Below are positions 22,801-32,228 of a DNA stretch of 64,000 nt, one piece after another. Both the position numbers and the translations under genes were made by a program. The notes below the pieces were generated by a model. That model was not told where the DNA came from and made no database searches. It saw nothing but the letters and a program-made list of their open reading frames with translations. How positions within the stretch are numbered: the first letter of the stretch is position 1; every line of letters begins with the position of its first letter. Origin of the DNA: Providencia stuartii (GTDB lineage: Bacteria > Pseudomonadota > Gammaproteobacteria > Enterobacterales > Enterobacteriaceae); the NCBI RefSeq assembly GCF_029277985.1, contig NZ_CP119546.1:4092001-4156000 (forward strand), given 5' to 3'.

Positions 22801-23143
22801 TGCTCCTGCGGATGCAGACAGCCAGCAAGTCACCTCCATCATTCTCAGCGCGGCTGAACGTTCGAGCATGATATTGGATAACCCGAATCCTGAAGTTTAT
22901 TTGGTCGATTTACAACAGGGTATTCAGATTTTCGAATTACGCGTCTATGCTGGCGAAATGGGGCACCGCTTACCAGCACGGCACGAAATCCATCAAAATA
23001 TATTGGCGGCATTTGCAGAACAAGGGATTACCTTGCCATTCCCTCCATTCCAAGCACGCGTGGATATACGTGATAATGCATTACAAAGTGCAACGAATAA
23101 TCTTGCAGGTCGCAATCCTCCACGTAAATCAGGAGAGCTATAA
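19802..23143 (+). CDS. mscM: Large mechanosensitive channel MscM (YjeP)
   Basis: This MscS-superfamily channel of about 1113 residues has a signal peptide, a periplasmic coiled-coil region (about residues 25-470, rich in Gln and Glu), eleven or so membrane segments, and a C-terminal MscS domain (about 850-1080) with the pore helix LVAAMGVGLGFGLQEIFANIISG and the beta domain IRIGDTVTIRNLTGSI. The same domain plan is found in E. coli YjeP and MscK. The GTG at 19802 is preceded by AAGGAG; an upstream in-frame TTG overlaps that site. It is about 30 bases downstream of psd, as in E. coli, so the two are co-transcribed. Confidence 0.95.
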   Translation: MRLIISFFFSLLIAFSAAGAPNTTLNEAQIKQELSQLDPSKNPKDAEIAQALQGALNWISEANEADARAKSYQDAIDNFPKIIKGLRQELLNESDEPPAIPANISLSELEQQIIQVSSQLLEQGRKTQQEQDKGREISESLSALPKQLSESRRLLSEAAFRLQSLSTPSTPLAEAQSILAQAEVSARKSEVNELEMAQLSANNRQEISRVTLEINKKRYNRLELELQKLREVQNTLRQQKAVLALEHTEMLAEQGELTPFLKEQIDINRKLSQELTDQAVRMNNISTSQAEISSGIQDARQALTTIREQAQWLDGSSTLGEALRTQLSRLPEIPKSQQLNRDMADLRVQRLNYEDMLDRLSKLDTATQETENNLSPAQAQVYSSLIKTRKELLTALISGFDTEMLELTKLNVATSQLTDALKDVKDASHRYLFWVADAPPVTLHYPVLLITDITQLLSLDTLSQLTGALKVMLTTQDTFLYLLGSIILVIFSISTRKHYQDFLDRASLRIGKVTQDHFYLTVRTIFWSIIVALPLPMMWSAIGYGLQSAWQYPMAAAIGYGVSATTPVLWLFMISETFSRPTGLFIAHFGWDKDAVKRAMRYYRLAIFVIVPLMMALITFEYYSDREFASTIGRFCFLLLCFALSLMTNNLRRTHVPLYLDRHGSGDNLINKALWWMLLGAPVVAAFFSLLGYFSTSQALLGRLETSVAIWFVLLIIYHTIRRWMSIQRRKLAFERAKQRRADILAQRAKGEDDSQQPNASGEGSIDIDEQVIDLDAISAQSVGLVRSILTMIALVSLIWLWSELHTAFSFLENIRLWDVTSTINGVDTVQPITMGSIFIAILIIIVTTQLVRNLPALLELAVLQHLDLTPGTGYAITTLTKYSLTIIGTIVGFSMLGIDWSKLQWLVAAMGVGLGFGLQEIFANIISGLMILFEKPIRIGDTVTIRNLTGSITKINTRATTLTDWDRKEIIVPNKAFITEQFINWSLSDTITRIVMTIPAPADADSQQVTSIILSAAERSSMILDNPNPEVYLVDLQQGIQIFELRVYAGEMGHRLPARHEIHQNILAAFAEQGITLPFPPFQARVDIRDNALQSATNNLAGRNPPRKSGEL

Positions 23144-23156
23144 CCGCAGAACTTAA

Positions 23157-23182
23157 TGGTCAATAACTTAGGTTATTGACCA
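23157..23182 (+). terminator. Perfect hairpin after mscM
   Basis: An 11-bp perfect inverted repeat (TGGTCAATAAC/GTTATTGACCA) with a 4-base loop lies between mscM and the next gene. The T run is offset, so it may be a terminator or an attenuator. Confidence 0.5.
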
Positions 23183-23207
23183 TGATACTAATTTTTAAGG
23201 TAGTGAA

Positions 23208-23537
23208 ATGAAAGCACCTATTGATCCACAAGATGAGCAGGTTTTATTACGAGTCACTCAATTTGATAAAGTTGGCTCGATCCTCTTTTTCCTGATCCCA
23301 TTGATTATCTTGTTAGTCGTCGGAAAATCATTTGCCGTCTATATACTCTATTTATGGCAAGCGCTTTCCCTACTCTATATTGTGGCTTATCGCATGTTGG
23401 TGAGTAAATTATCAACCAAAGCGTTACAGTTAAATGTACGTAGAGGCTGGGGATACAATCGGTTTTATCGTATGAGTTGGGCCTATCTCGTGCTATCGAT
23501 CATTATCATGGTGGGATATCGGATCATATCCCACTGA
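23208..23537 (+). CDS. Small inner-membrane protein of unknown function
   Basis: The 109-residue product has three predicted membrane segments: about 25-42 (ILFFLIPLIILLVVGKSF), 44-62 (VYILYLWQALSLLYIVAY) and 90-107 (SWAYLVLSIIIMVGY), with a basic loop between the second and third. I do not recognise a family. AAGGTAG precedes the ATG. It follows mscM after a hairpin and converges with the Sel1-repeat gene, leaving only 12 bases between the stops. Confidence 0.7.
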   Translation: MKAPIDPQDEQVLLRVTQFDKVGSILFFLIPLIILLVVGKSFAVYILYLWQALSLLYIVAYRMLVSKLSTKALQLNVRRGWGYNRFYRMSWAYLVLSIIIMVGYRIISH

Positions 23538-23549
23538 GTTTACTGTTCG

Positions 23550-24341
23550 TCAGCTCGCCTTAGATCCATAGGATTGAATATAATTCTCAGCGAGTTGCTG
23601 TGCTTGTTTTAAGTCATTTTCATTTAATTGCTCGGCAATTTTATTTTGCAATTTCTGGCTCTCTTTATTACCACTATAAACTGCGGTTGCCAGCCAAGCA
23701 TAAGCCTGTTGCAGGTTTTTCTTGACGCCTTTCCCTTCTGAATACATGACACCTAAACGATCTTGCGCTTTTGCATCACGCTGTTTAGCTGCTTTACGGA
23801 ACCAAAACACGGCTTTTTCATTATCCTGATCAACACCGCTACCAATTGAATACATTTGGCCGATGTGGAATTGCGCAATGACATTGCCACCTTGCGCTGC
23901 TTTCCTAAACCAATAAGCTGCTTTTTCGAGATCTTGTGCGACACCAAGCCCTTGTGCATACATCATCGCCATGTTGGTTTCTGCACGGGTGTCATTTTGT
24001 TTAGCGGCTTGTTGATACCAAAGCATCGCCTTATCGTAGTCTCGACGCACACCGAAACCATTCACATACATCGTACCTAATTGGAATTGTGCATCAGAAT
24101 TACCTCGGTCACCTGCTTTAATAAACCATTCCGCTGCAATTTTTGAGTCCTGAGAAACGCCATTGCCTTTAAAATAGCGCTGACCTAGAAGGTATTGCGC
24201 TGTTGGATCACCTTTTTGTGCTAACTGCGTAATTTGCTCTATGGTCTGTTGAGGAGGTGCCGATTTTGTCGACGGCGTGGCAAGTAACAGTGAACTATAG
24301 CAAACAGAACCTAATAAGAGCGCTAACGCAATTTTTTTCAT
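23550..24341 (-). CDS. Sel1-like (TPR-type) repeat exported protein
   Basis: The 263-residue protein has a signal peptide (MKKIALALLLGSVCYSSLLLA) and at least five Sel1 repeats of 36 residues. Each has the pattern A-Q-x-x-L-G-x-x-Y-x-x-G-x-G-V-x-x-D-x-x-K-A-x-x-W-x-x-K-A-A (for example AQYLLGQRYFKGNGVSQD and AQFQLGTMYVNGFGVRRD). Sel1 proteins are periplasmic scaffolds for protein-protein contacts. The ATG at 24341 has GAGGG 9 bases upstream; the frame extends three codons to a TTG with no site. The binding partner cannot be deduced. Confidence 0.85.
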   Translation of the reverse strand: MKKIALALLLGSVCYSSLLLATPSTKSAPPQQTIEQITQLAQKGDPTAQYLLGQRYFKGNGVSQDSKIAAEWFIKAGDRGNSDAQFQLGTMYVNGFGVRRDYDKAMLWYQQAAKQNDTRAETNMAMMYAQGLGVAQDLEKAAYWFRKAAQGGNVIAQFHIGQMYSIGSGVDQDNEKAVFWFRKAAKQRDAKAQDRLGVMYSEGKGVKKNLQQAYAWLATAVYSGNKESQKLQNKIAEQLNENDLKQAQQLAENYIQSYGSKAS

Positions 24342-24996
24342 CCTAAACAACCCTCAACAGTGCAAAATACCGACTGAGAAAACAGTGTGATCCATTATTA
24401 TCGGCAGGCTGCGGTTTGACTATAGCCTAAACTCACAGCCGACTCGTCATAGTTTAATGCGACTTTCATACAGAAAGAATAGGAAAATTGAGTTTATTAC
24501 TGATTTAGCACATTTTTTACTTTTATTATAGAAACTGAGGTATTTCCTGACCAAGTCAAATAAAAACAGACTGTTCTCTAAAAAATAAGACAGAATTATT
24601 TATAGTGCGCATCAATGAGTATGGTTTAACCTCACCCATTCAGTAAGACAGTATTAAGCGATGTATCTCTACCTGTCCCCTTATTTTATGCAACCGCTAT
24701 TGCAATAACGCATTTATTTTCTGCGTGATTATTCCATGAATCGTATTGAATGACTGACTATGGCCACGGGCTGTTGCAATAGCGTGACCCAGCTTTCCGT
24801 ACTCACAACACTTCCTTCTTTTATTTTTCTCAAATAAAAATAAAATCTATTTTTATGTTTTTATATAAATCCGATTTAATAAAGGAATATTTATCCGTGA
24901 TGCTATTGACTATGTTAACGCCAATATCGAGTATAAATAATTAGAGGCAGTATAATTTGCCTCTAATTTGGAATAATCTCTTTTTCGTGTTGTCAG
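24342..24996. other. Intergenic region with a terminator hairpin and an inverted repeat
   Basis: This stretch of 655 bases has no gene that I can support. It contains a probable terminator for yigL: a 10-bp stem ATTAGAGGCA (24940-24949) pairing with TGCCTCTAAT (24958-24967). A perfect 11-bp inverted repeat, CGCTATTGCAA (24695-24705) and TTGCAATAGCG (24774-24784), has arms 68 bases apart. Confidence 0.5.
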
Positions 24997-25815
24997 TTAA
25001 CTAACAGGATGAGTGAGATACAGTTTTCTCAGGTAGTTTGCTACCGCATCATCTGCATTAGAGCCAATAATTTCAAGTTGTGGTAATTCATCTTTGAGCA
25101 TTTGATGAGCATTTTCCATAATGCAGCCTTTACCTGATAAGGTCAGCATTTCTTTATCGTTCATCCCATCACCAAAGGCGATACAATCATGAACTTGATA
25201 GCCCTGCAACGCCGCAACTTGTTGCAACGCTTCACCTTTAGAGACCACTCCAGCCATCACTTCAAGGCAACTACGTAATGAAAATGTCACATTGACGCGG
25301 TCTTGCCAACGCTCACGGATCCGATTTTGTAAATCGACTAACAAGTCGTGATCTTCACTCGTGTAATAGACTTTACACACGTCAGAAGTATCAAAGTTAT
25401 CGCGCTCAAATAAGGTATATTGAAACACGGATTCTTTGAAAAACTCTTTTTGTTCAGGGCTTTCGCGGTTAATAAACCAGTCATCACCACTGTAATAGTT
25501 AGTCACAAGATCAGGATTATCGAAGTCCATCAAGCACAATTCATGTGCAATGTCAGGATCAACATTATGTTTAAAAATCAGTTCGCCCTTTGTATTGTGA
25601 ACTCGAGCACCATTGGAGGTGATCATATAAGCATCAATACCTAAACCATCTCTAATTTGTGCAACATCCACATGATGGCGGCCCGTTGCAAACACAAAAT
25701 GGATATCTTGTGTTTCGACTAACTGTTTCAACGTTTCCTTGGTAAAAGAGGTCAAATCATGATTGGGAGATAAAAGCGTACCATCCAAATCAGAAGCAAC
25801 AACAGGATATTTCAT
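24997..25815 (-). CDS. yigL: HAD-family sugar phosphatase YigL
   Basis: YigL is a Cof-type haloacid-dehalogenase phosphatase. In E. coli it dephosphorylates sugar phosphates and is induced by the sRNA SgrS during phosphosugar stress. The 272 residues include motif I DLDGTLLSPNHDL, motif II in FATGRHH, and motif IV FGDGMNDKEML, and track E. coli YigL closely (VVASDLDGTLLSP, YMITSNGARVH). It is 13 bases downstream of pldB, as in the E. coli pldB-yigL operon. Confidence 0.95.
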   Translation of the reverse strand: MKYPVVASDLDGTLLSPNHDLTSFTKETLKQLVETQDIHFVFATGRHHVDVAQIRDGLGIDAYMITSNGARVHNTKGELIFKHNVDPDIAHELCLMDFDNPDLVTNYYSGDDWFINRESPEQKEFFKESVFQYTLFERDNFDTSDVCKVYYTSEDHDLLVDLQNRIRERWQDRVNVTFSLRSCLEVMAGVVSKGEALQQVAALQGYQVHDCIAFGDGMNDKEMLTLSGKGCIMENAHQMLKDELPQLEIIGSNADDAVANYLRKLYLTHPVS

Positions 25816-25828
25816 AAATCATTCCTAA

Positions 25829-26824
25829 CTAATACTGCTCAAAAAAATCACAGATTGCATTAAGTGCCATCGCTCTTAGTGCATCCACTTCAAACAGGAT
25901 TTCATGGTGTGCCCCTTCTATCACGAGAGGTAATTTTTCTTCTCTTCCTGTTTGTGCTTTTTGCCGACTTTGACAAAAAGCCTGTAGCTCTCGATTGCTG
26001 ACCACTTTATCTTCACTTGCTTCTAGTAGCATCAGTGGTACATCAATTTCTCCCGCTCTTGCAATCAGCTCATCACCAATTGCAAAACTTTCTTTTAGCC
26101 AATGATAAGTTGGCCCTCCAAGACGCAAGTCAGGATAGTCGGCATAATAACGCAAATAACGCCGATAGCGCTCTTGACTGTGTGTCAGGACGTTAATCAT
26201 ATAAGGTAATGGCTGCCATTTACCCGTCGATACCGCATACTCATTACGCACACTTTGGTGTAATTCTGCCCTATCAACAATAAAGCTGGCTAGCCAATGT
26301 GGTATAGGTAAATTAATCCCAATCATAGGCGCACAAAGCGCAGCCGCATCAAAAGTCACCTTATCTCGCAATAAGTAGCCTCCTAGGATCGCTCCTCCCA
26401 TCGAGTGGGCTAAGGCATAACATTTGAGATAATGCCGACATTGCACTTCAAGTTCAATAAACTTTGCAAAATCATCGATATAATCAGTGAACTTTTCAAC
26501 GTGCCCTTTTTGTGGATCGGCAAGCATACGTCCTGATCGTCCCTGACCTCGATGATCCACAATAAAGACATCAAAGCCAAGATGATAAAAGTCATAAGCA
26601 ACTTCAGGATATTTCACATAGCTTTCACTACGCCCTGGAGAGATCACAATGGCTTTACTGTGCTGAGAATTGATAAAACGAACGTAACGGATAGGCACAT
26701 CATCTACCCCCAAAAATTCAGCTTCCTCTCGCTGTATCCAGAAATCCAAAAGAGGCCCGTTGGTAAACGCAGCAAATTGAGCTTCTCGATTTAACCAGCT
26801 CTCTTTTAGCTTCTCAGGGGTCAT
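25829..26824 (-). CDS. pldB: Lysophospholipase L2
   Basis: This inner-membrane-associated alpha/beta hydrolase degrades lysophospholipids. It has the oxyanion and nucleophile elbow AHSMGGA near residue 140, the motif DHRGQGRSGR near 85, and a C-terminal GAHHEILFE carrying the catalytic His. The ATG at 26824 (MTPEKLKESW, 331 residues) has AAAGGAT 8 bases upstream; the longer frame from a TTG overlapping recQ has no site. The order recQ-pldB-yigL lacks the rhtB/rhtC genes that separate recQ and pldB in E. coli. Confidence 0.94.
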   Translation of the reverse strand: MTPEKLKESWLNREAQFAAFTNGPLLDFWIQREEAEFLGVDDVPIRYVRFINSQHSKAIVISPGRSESYVKYPEVAYDFYHLGFDVFIVDHRGQGRSGRMLADPQKGHVEKFTDYIDDFAKFIELEVQCRHYLKCYALAHSMGGAILGGYLLRDKVTFDAAALCAPMIGINLPIPHWLASFIVDRAELHQSVRNEYAVSTGKWQPLPYMINVLTHSQERYRRYLRYYADYPDLRLGGPTYHWLKESFAIGDELIARAGEIDVPLMLLEASEDKVVSNRELQAFCQSRQKAQTGREEKLPLVIEGAHHEILFEVDALRAMALNAICDFFEQY

Positions 26825-26840
26825 TATATTTATCCTTTCG

Positions 26841-28667
26841 TCATTCGTAACCTTCAAGATGATCCCGAATCAATGTCATAAAGGCATCACCAAAGCGTTC
26901 TAGCTTCCGTTCTCCCACGCCGTTGATCAACAACAATTCTGAGGAAGACGTAGGGCAGTGCTCTGCCATTTCAATCAGTGTTGCATCATTAAAAACCACA
27001 AATGGGGGGATGTTTTCTTCATCGGCTATAGATTTACGTAATTTGCGTAGCTTAGCAAACAACTTCTTATCATAGTTACCCCGATAAACTTTGTTTTGCT
27101 GATTACGGCTTTTTGTTACTAAAACGCGAGGAACGGCTAATTGCAGTGATGATTCACCGCGTAAAATCGGCCTAGCTGCTTCAGTAAGTTGTAATGCGGA
27201 GAAATGAGTAATATTTTGTGTGATCATGCCAAGGTGAATTAATTGACGGATCACACTCACCCAATGCTCATGGCTTTGCTCTTTTCCGATACCGTAAACA
27301 GGTAATTGGTCATGGCCTAATTCCCGAATACGCTGATTATTCGCCCCACGTAATACTTCGACAATATAGCCGATACCAAAACGTTGACCAACACGATAAA
27401 TGCACGAGAGCGCTTTTTGTGCATCGACTAAACCATCATACTGTTTTGGAGGGTCTAAACAGATATCACAGTTCCCACACGGTGACTGCCTATTTTCGCC
27501 AAAATAATTGAGTAGTACCAATCGACGACAAGTTTGTGCTTCAGCAAATGCGGCTATCGCATTTAGTTTATGCCGTTCAATATCTTGTTGCAGACCCGCG
27601 GGTTTTTCTTCGAGACAGCGGCGTAGCCATGCCATATCAGCGGGATCATAAAAAAGGATTGCTTCCGCCTCAACCCCATCACGTCCGGCACGTCCAGTCT
27701 CTTGGTAATAGGCTTCAATATTGCGAGGAATATCAAAATGTGCAACAAAACGCACATTCGACTTGTTGATCCCCATACCAAATGCCACTGTTGCCACAAC
27801 AATTTGCAAGTTGTCTTTTAAAAAAGCATCCTGAACCCACTCACGTTGCTGGCTATCTAATCCCGCGTGATACGCTGCAACACTTAGCCCCCGTTTTTGT
27901 AAGCGTTCGGCGGTTTCTTCCACTTTACTACGGCTATTACAATAAACGATACCAGCCTTGCCTTTCTGGGCTTTAATAAAAAACCAAAGTTGTTCCAGTG
28001 GCTTATACTTTTCTACTAAGGTATAGCGAATATTCGGTCTATCAAAGCTACTGATTTGTATCAACGGGTCATGTAAATCGAGCAAGCGAACAATATCTGC
28101 TCGTGTTGTTTCATCTGCCGTTGCTGTTAATGCCATCACTGGCACATCAGGAAAATGTTGTCTCAATTGCCCAAGGGCACGATATTCAGGACGGAAATCA
28201 TGGCCCCATTGTGAAATACAATGAGCCTCATCGACGGCCAATAGACTTATATTCCAATTAGCCAGTTGGTTTAGAAAGTAGTCAGTCAGTAATCTTTCAG
28301 GGGCGATATACAGTAATTTCAAAACACCTTGCGCGCACAGATCCATGACCTCACGCTGTTCTTGGGCGGTCTGAGAAGAATTTAAACAAGCCGCACTAAT
28401 GCCATGAAGTCGTAATTGATCGACCTGATCTTTCATTAATGAAATTAAGGGGGAAACCACCAGCGTCACCCCCTCCTTGACTAGAGCAGGCACTTGATAG
28501 CACAGAGACTTACCGCCCCCTGTTGGCATGAGTACTAAGCAGTCACGATGGTCAAAAATTGCTCGAATAACGGCTTCCTGCCCAGGGCGGAAAGACTGAT
28601 AACCGAAAGTACTGTTGAGTATACTTTCAGCAAGTGAAAACTGGGAGATCACTTCTGCAGTAGACAC
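26841..28667 (-). CDS. recQ: ATP-dependent DNA helicase RecQ
   Basis: RecQ is a 3'-5' superfamily 2 helicase of the RecF recombination pathway. It has motif 0/[12 protein letters not shown] and [16 protein letters not shown] ([19 protein letters not shown]), motif [12 protein letters not shown], a zinc-binding RQC region with four cysteines (CRRL..CGNCDIC), and a C-terminal HRDC domain. The GTG at 28667 with GAGG 6 bases upstream gives 608 residues beginning [10 protein letters not shown], close to E. coli (609); the in-frame TTG at 28679 overlaps that site. Confidence 0.96.
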   Translation of the reverse strand: MSTAEVISQFSLAESILNSTFGYQSFRPGQEAVIRAIFDHRDCLVLMPTGGGKSLCYQVPALVKEGVTLVVSPLISLMKDQVDQLRLHGISAACLNSSQTAQEQREVMDLCAQGVLKLLYIAPERLLTDYFLNQLANWNISLLAVDEAHCISQWGHDFRPEYRALGQLRQHFPDVPVMALTATADETTRADIVRLLDLHDPLIQISSFDRPNIRYTLVEKYKPLEQLWFFIKAQKGKAGIVYCNSRSKVEETAERLQKRGLSVAAYHAGLDSQQREWVQDAFLKDNLQIVVATVAFGMGINKSNVRFVAHFDIPRNIEAYYQETGRAGRDGVEAEAILFYDPADMAWLRRCLEEKPAGLQQDIERHKLNAIAAFAEAQTCRRLVLLNYFGENRQSPCGNCDICLDPPKQYDGLVDAQKALSCIYRVGQRFGIGYIVEVLRGANNQRIRELGHDQLPVYGIGKEQSHEHWVSVIRQLIHLGMITQNITHFSALQLTEAARPILRGESSLQLAVPRVLVTKSRNQQNKVYRGNYDKKLFAKLRKLRKSIADEENIPPFVVFNDATLIEMAEHCPTSSSELLLINGVGERKLERFGDAFMTLIRDHLEGYE

Positions 28668-28798
28668 GCGGATCCTCAAATTACAAACTGATAGCTGCCC
28701 GTCAGAGAGCAGCGTCTAAATAGTGGGTTAGTGCCCGAAGCCTTTCAAGGTATCGCTTGAATTAAGGTTGTCGTATGCTAACAAATAAGTGCTAACGA

Positions 28799-29692
28799 CT
28801 AAAGCATATCATTTAGCATCACACCGATACCAAAGCGAGTTTGCCGATAATCATAATCGATCATGGATTCGCCGTAACCGCTAAATAATTGGGTATAGAA
28901 CCTCACATGCTTGGTGATTGGATAGCTCCAACCTAGCTCAGCCGCACCATAGCCACTATTCCAGTTATAACGCCCCGTTGCCGTAAATACACTATCACCT
29001 AAGGCATAACCTACTTTTAACCGGTAATAGCCCATATATTTGGTGATATCTTTATTATCATCACTTCCTTCACTTTCGTGAATGCGATACCAAGGTTTTA
29101 AATCGACTTGCCAGTTACCATTTTGGGCCATAGCACGTGCATAAATACGATTCCAACTGCGTGACGTCGGCTCAGAACGGCCATTCGACTCATGGTTGAA
29201 ACCCGTTTCTAATTCACGTAACGTCCAACCCCCCCACTGGTAGTCAGTCGCCCAACCAATAAAAATTTGCGGTTCATAGTTAGTATCACGAAAGGGTGAA
29301 GATTCTTTTTTATTACTTAATTGCCACCAAGAACGTTGCGTATAAGATGCGGCTAAGACGGAATTATCCCCCGCAATCCCTCTCCATAAAGGAAAAGCTA
29401 AACTCAGTTGAAATTTTACTTCGTCATGTAAAGCATCATCACCCCAATTATAGGTTTGTATCGCTTCCTTATTTATTGATGAAGTATAAGTATAAATAAT
29501 GTAGTTAGACTCATATGGATAAAGTACAAAAGGATTATCGTAATTTTGTAATAAACCCGAAATAATACTCCCTCTTATTGGCTTGTTATCTGTAACTTCT
29601 TGCGAATTTGGCGTATCCGATTTTTCTGCCGCAAATAATGATACGGACCAAAAACAGAGCACTACACTAAGTAATTTGTGAAAAATGCGCAT
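28799..29692 (-). CDS. pldA: Outer membrane phospholipase A
   Basis: OmpLA is a 12-stranded beta-barrel phospholipase, active as a calcium-bound dimer, that removes phospholipids misplaced in the outer leaflet. A signal peptide ends at LFAA. The catalytic segment FNHESNGRS carries the His and Ser, with the Asn of the triad in SWNRIY. Many short alternating strands end in a terminal aromatic region. The frame is open 34 codons further upstream, but the ATG at 29692 gives a normal signal peptide (MRIFHKLLSVVLCFWSVSL) and about 297 residues. It is adjacent to recQ and divergent from yigI, as in E. coli. Confidence 0.95.
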   Translation of the reverse strand: MRIFHKLLSVVLCFWSVSLFAAEKSDTPNSQEVTDNKPIRGSIISGLLQNYDNPFVLYPYESNYIIYTYTSSINKEAIQTYNWGDDALHDEVKFQLSLAFPLWRGIAGDNSVLAASYTQRSWWQLSNKKESSPFRDTNYEPQIFIGWATDYQWGGWTLRELETGFNHESNGRSEPTSRSWNRIYARAMAQNGNWQVDLKPWYRIHESEGSDDNKDITKYMGYYRLKVGYALGDSVFTATGRYNWNSGYGAAELGWSYPITKHVRFYTQLFSGYGESMIDYDYRQTRFGIGVMLNDML

Positions 29693-29848
29693 TCTGTTAT
29701 TCCTATTTTGTACATTCCCAAAAAAAGTTTTTCTCATTTTACACATAAAATCTGATAACTGCTGAAAGATTATTCGTTCATTTGCTAGAGACATATTTTA
29801 TACATAGTGGTAACTTATTGTTCACATATTTTTAAAGGAATAAAGCAG

Positions 29849-30319
29849 ATGAATGACCATACTTACACATTAGAAGAAGCCAGTAAGCTCATGAGTGATG
29901 CATTTATCTATAAAATGCCTTTTAATCACCTTTTAGGCATCGAATTAGCACATATGAGCGATGATTTTGTCCAACTGACCATTAATAATCGTCCAGAATT
30001 GATAGGCAATTTCACACAAAATATCCTGCATGGTGGCGTGATCGCATCCCTATTAGATGTTGCCGGCGGCATGGTATGTATTAACCGCATTCTTCAACGT
30101 ATCACCCCATTAATCCATCAAGATATCGTTGAGAAAATGTCAAAAATGGGCACCATCGATCTACGAGTTGATTATTTACGTCCTGGTCGCGGTGAAGTTT
30201 TTACGGCTAGTGCAAGTTTACTGCGCGACGGTAATAAAATTGCCGTGACTCGTTGTGAATTACATAATGAACGTAACCAGCATATTGCTACAGCCACTGC
30301 GACTTATCTAATTGGATGA
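29849..30319 (+). CDS. yigI: Hot-dog-fold thioesterase YigI
   Basis: YigI is a PaaI/YdiI-type acyl-CoA thioesterase, reported to act on medium- and long-chain acyl-CoA. The 156-residue protein has the hot-dog helix LHGGVIASLLDVAGGMV near residue 60 and the beta strands DLRVDYLRPG. The ATG at 29849 has AAAGGA 9 bases upstream. It is divergent from pldA and upstream of rarD, as in E. coli. Confidence 0.9.
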   Translation: MNDHTYTLEEASKLMSDAFIYKMPFNHLLGIELAHMSDDFVQLTINNRPELIGNFTQNILHGGVIASLLDVAGGMVCINRILQRITPLIHQDIVEKMSKMGTIDLRVDYLRPGRGEVFTASASLLRDGNKIAVTRCELHNERNQHIATATATYLIG

Positions 30320-30478
30320 AAATAAAAAGTAAAAATTTAGTTACTTACTCAACTAATGACTTGTAAAAAAACTCGAGCAATGTCACATTAATAAGGTCAT
30401 AAATCGAGCCAATATTTTCTTTGGCTCGATATCTCAATCGACTTACTTTTAGCCGTTTATTCGAATTCAGAGTCAATA

Positions 30479-31369
30479 ATGAACCAACAAAACACCATTA
30501 AGGGTGTCTTATGCGCCTTGGGCGCCTATTTAATTTGGGGCGTCGCACCTATTTATTTTAAAACCATCCAAGAGGTGCCAGCAGAAGAAATACTGACTCA
30601 CCGTATTATTTGGTCATTTTTCTTTATGTTGGTCTTATTAACGGCCACTAGGCATTGGAGCTATATGCGCCAAGTGTTAAAACACCCTAAAAAAATTCTG
30701 ATTTTGGGTGTCACTGCGGTAACCATTGCTTCCAACTGGCTAATTTATATTTGGGCTGTCAATAATGGTCATATGTTACAAGCTAGCCTAGGCTATTTTA
30801 TAAACCCTTTAGTCAACGTCTTGTTTGGCATGCTATTTCTACAAGAACGTTTTCGCCGCATGCAGTGGATTGCCGTCTGTTTAGCGCTCATGGGAGTGCT
30901 GATCCAACTATGGCAATTTGGTTCAGTGCCGATCATTGGGTTAAGCCTTGCGGTCACTTTTGCAACTTACGGTTTATTGCGTAAAAAACTGGGGGTTGAT
31001 GCTCAAATTGGCATGACATTCGAGACACTCTGGTTATTACCTGTCGGCATCATCTTCTTACTATTCTTTGCGGATAGTCCGACTAGCAATATGACAATGA
31101 ATGATTGGCATTTAAATGTGTTATTAATCCTCGCTGGTGTGATTACAACGGTGCCTTTGTTACTGTTTACTGAAGCAGCAAACCACTTACGTTTATCAAC
31201 ACTTGGATTTTTCCAATATTTGGGACCAACAATTATGTTCTTACTCGCTGTATTTATCTATGGTGAACAAATGACATCAGAATTGTTAGTCACTTTTGGT
31301 TTTATTTGGGTTGCATTAATTTTATTTACCTTGGATGCACTTTACACACAACGTAGGTTACGAAGATAA
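30479..31369 (+). CDS. rarD: EamA/DMT-family transporter RarD
   Basis: RarD is an inner-membrane protein of 296 residues with ten predicted membrane helices in two EamA halves (starting GVLCALGAYLIWGVAPIYFK). It has the same length as E. coli RarD, associated with chloramphenicol sensitivity in Pseudomonas; the natural substrate is unknown. It is the last core gene before the accessory region. In E. coli it is next to corA, yigF/yigG and uvrD. Confidence 0.94.
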   Translation: MNQQNTIKGVLCALGAYLIWGVAPIYFKTIQEVPAEEILTHRIIWSFFFMLVLLTATRHWSYMRQVLKHPKKILILGVTAVTIASNWLIYIWAVNNGHMLQASLGYFINPLVNVLFGMLFLQERFRRMQWIAVCLALMGVLIQLWQFGSVPIIGLSLAVTFATYGLLRKKLGVDAQIGMTFETLWLLPVGIIFLLFFADSPTSNMTMNDWHLNVLLILAGVITTVPLLLFTEAANHLRLSTLGFFQYLGPTIMFLLAVFIYGEQMTSELLVTFGFIWVALILFTLDALYTQRRLRR

Positions 31370-31402
31370 ATTCAGTAAATTGCCTATTTAAAGGCAATTA
31401 TC

Positions 31403-31448
31403 GAAACCCTGGCCTTTTATTATTTATTAATTAGAAGGTCAGGGTTTC
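31403..31448 (+). terminator. Long-stem terminator after rarD
   Basis: A 14-bp stem (GAAACCCTGGCCTT / AAGGTCAGGGTTTC, one G-U pair in RNA) with an AT-rich loop, followed by a short T run. Confidence 0.7.
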
Positions 31449-32228
31449 ATTTTATGGAACTTCATTTGTTAATTTACTTTATGCATATAGACAATCGACA
31501 AAGTTATATCATTTAGATAAATGATTTCCCCAACCTAAATAAATTACAAATAACCTATTTACGATTAATAGTACCTATTATTCACATCAATAGAGAAATG
31601 ATCATCTGTCATTGGCAATGGCTCTAATACTTTCATTCAAACAAACAATAAATCCAATAAAAATCAACATTTTAGAAAAGCATGTAACACATTGATTTAA
31701 TTCTCAAACAAGCTATTATTATATTTATCCAAAATGAGCTTTTATTTACCCACATTAAAATCAAACCAACTTATTGAATTAAAAAAATATTTATTTTTTT
31801 AATAATTAATCATTGCGTTAAAGGAACATCGAATCTATATTGTACGCCGCTTGTATTCACCCCAGCGGATGGTGATGGTCCGATTCATCACTGACGTTTC
31901 ATTAAAGTGCGCACGATGACAGATGATTTATCAAATGTCCTGGTGCGAGGTTTTCTGAAATTGAATATGAGTTCGCTCTAAAATTTATTTTAATACAATA
32001 ATGTAGCGTTATAACTCAGGTTATATACTCACATAATTCTAGATGCAGTTAAACATCAATGAATGCACCGCTAATAGCATAGAAAGTGATGCTGCTTGTT
32101 CAAATGAACATAGCTACCATTTATTAACATAACGCTGCAACTGAAGTATTAACGAGTATAGCTGCATTTTAGGTTCACTCCGCCTATGGAGTTGATAGTT
32201 GTTAAGGGCTTTTGGGAAGGGCTTAAAA
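31449..32228. other. Long AT-rich gap before the APC permease
   Basis: About 780 bases with no supported gene. The central part (about 31830-31980) is less AT-rich and may be a decayed fragment, but I could not identify it. The left part is strongly AT-rich. Confidence 0.4.

Noticed and set aside
32125..32150. AACATAA near 32130 as another dif-like site
   Set aside because: Only one half resembles an arm; nothing like a XerC arm follows the 6-base spacer.
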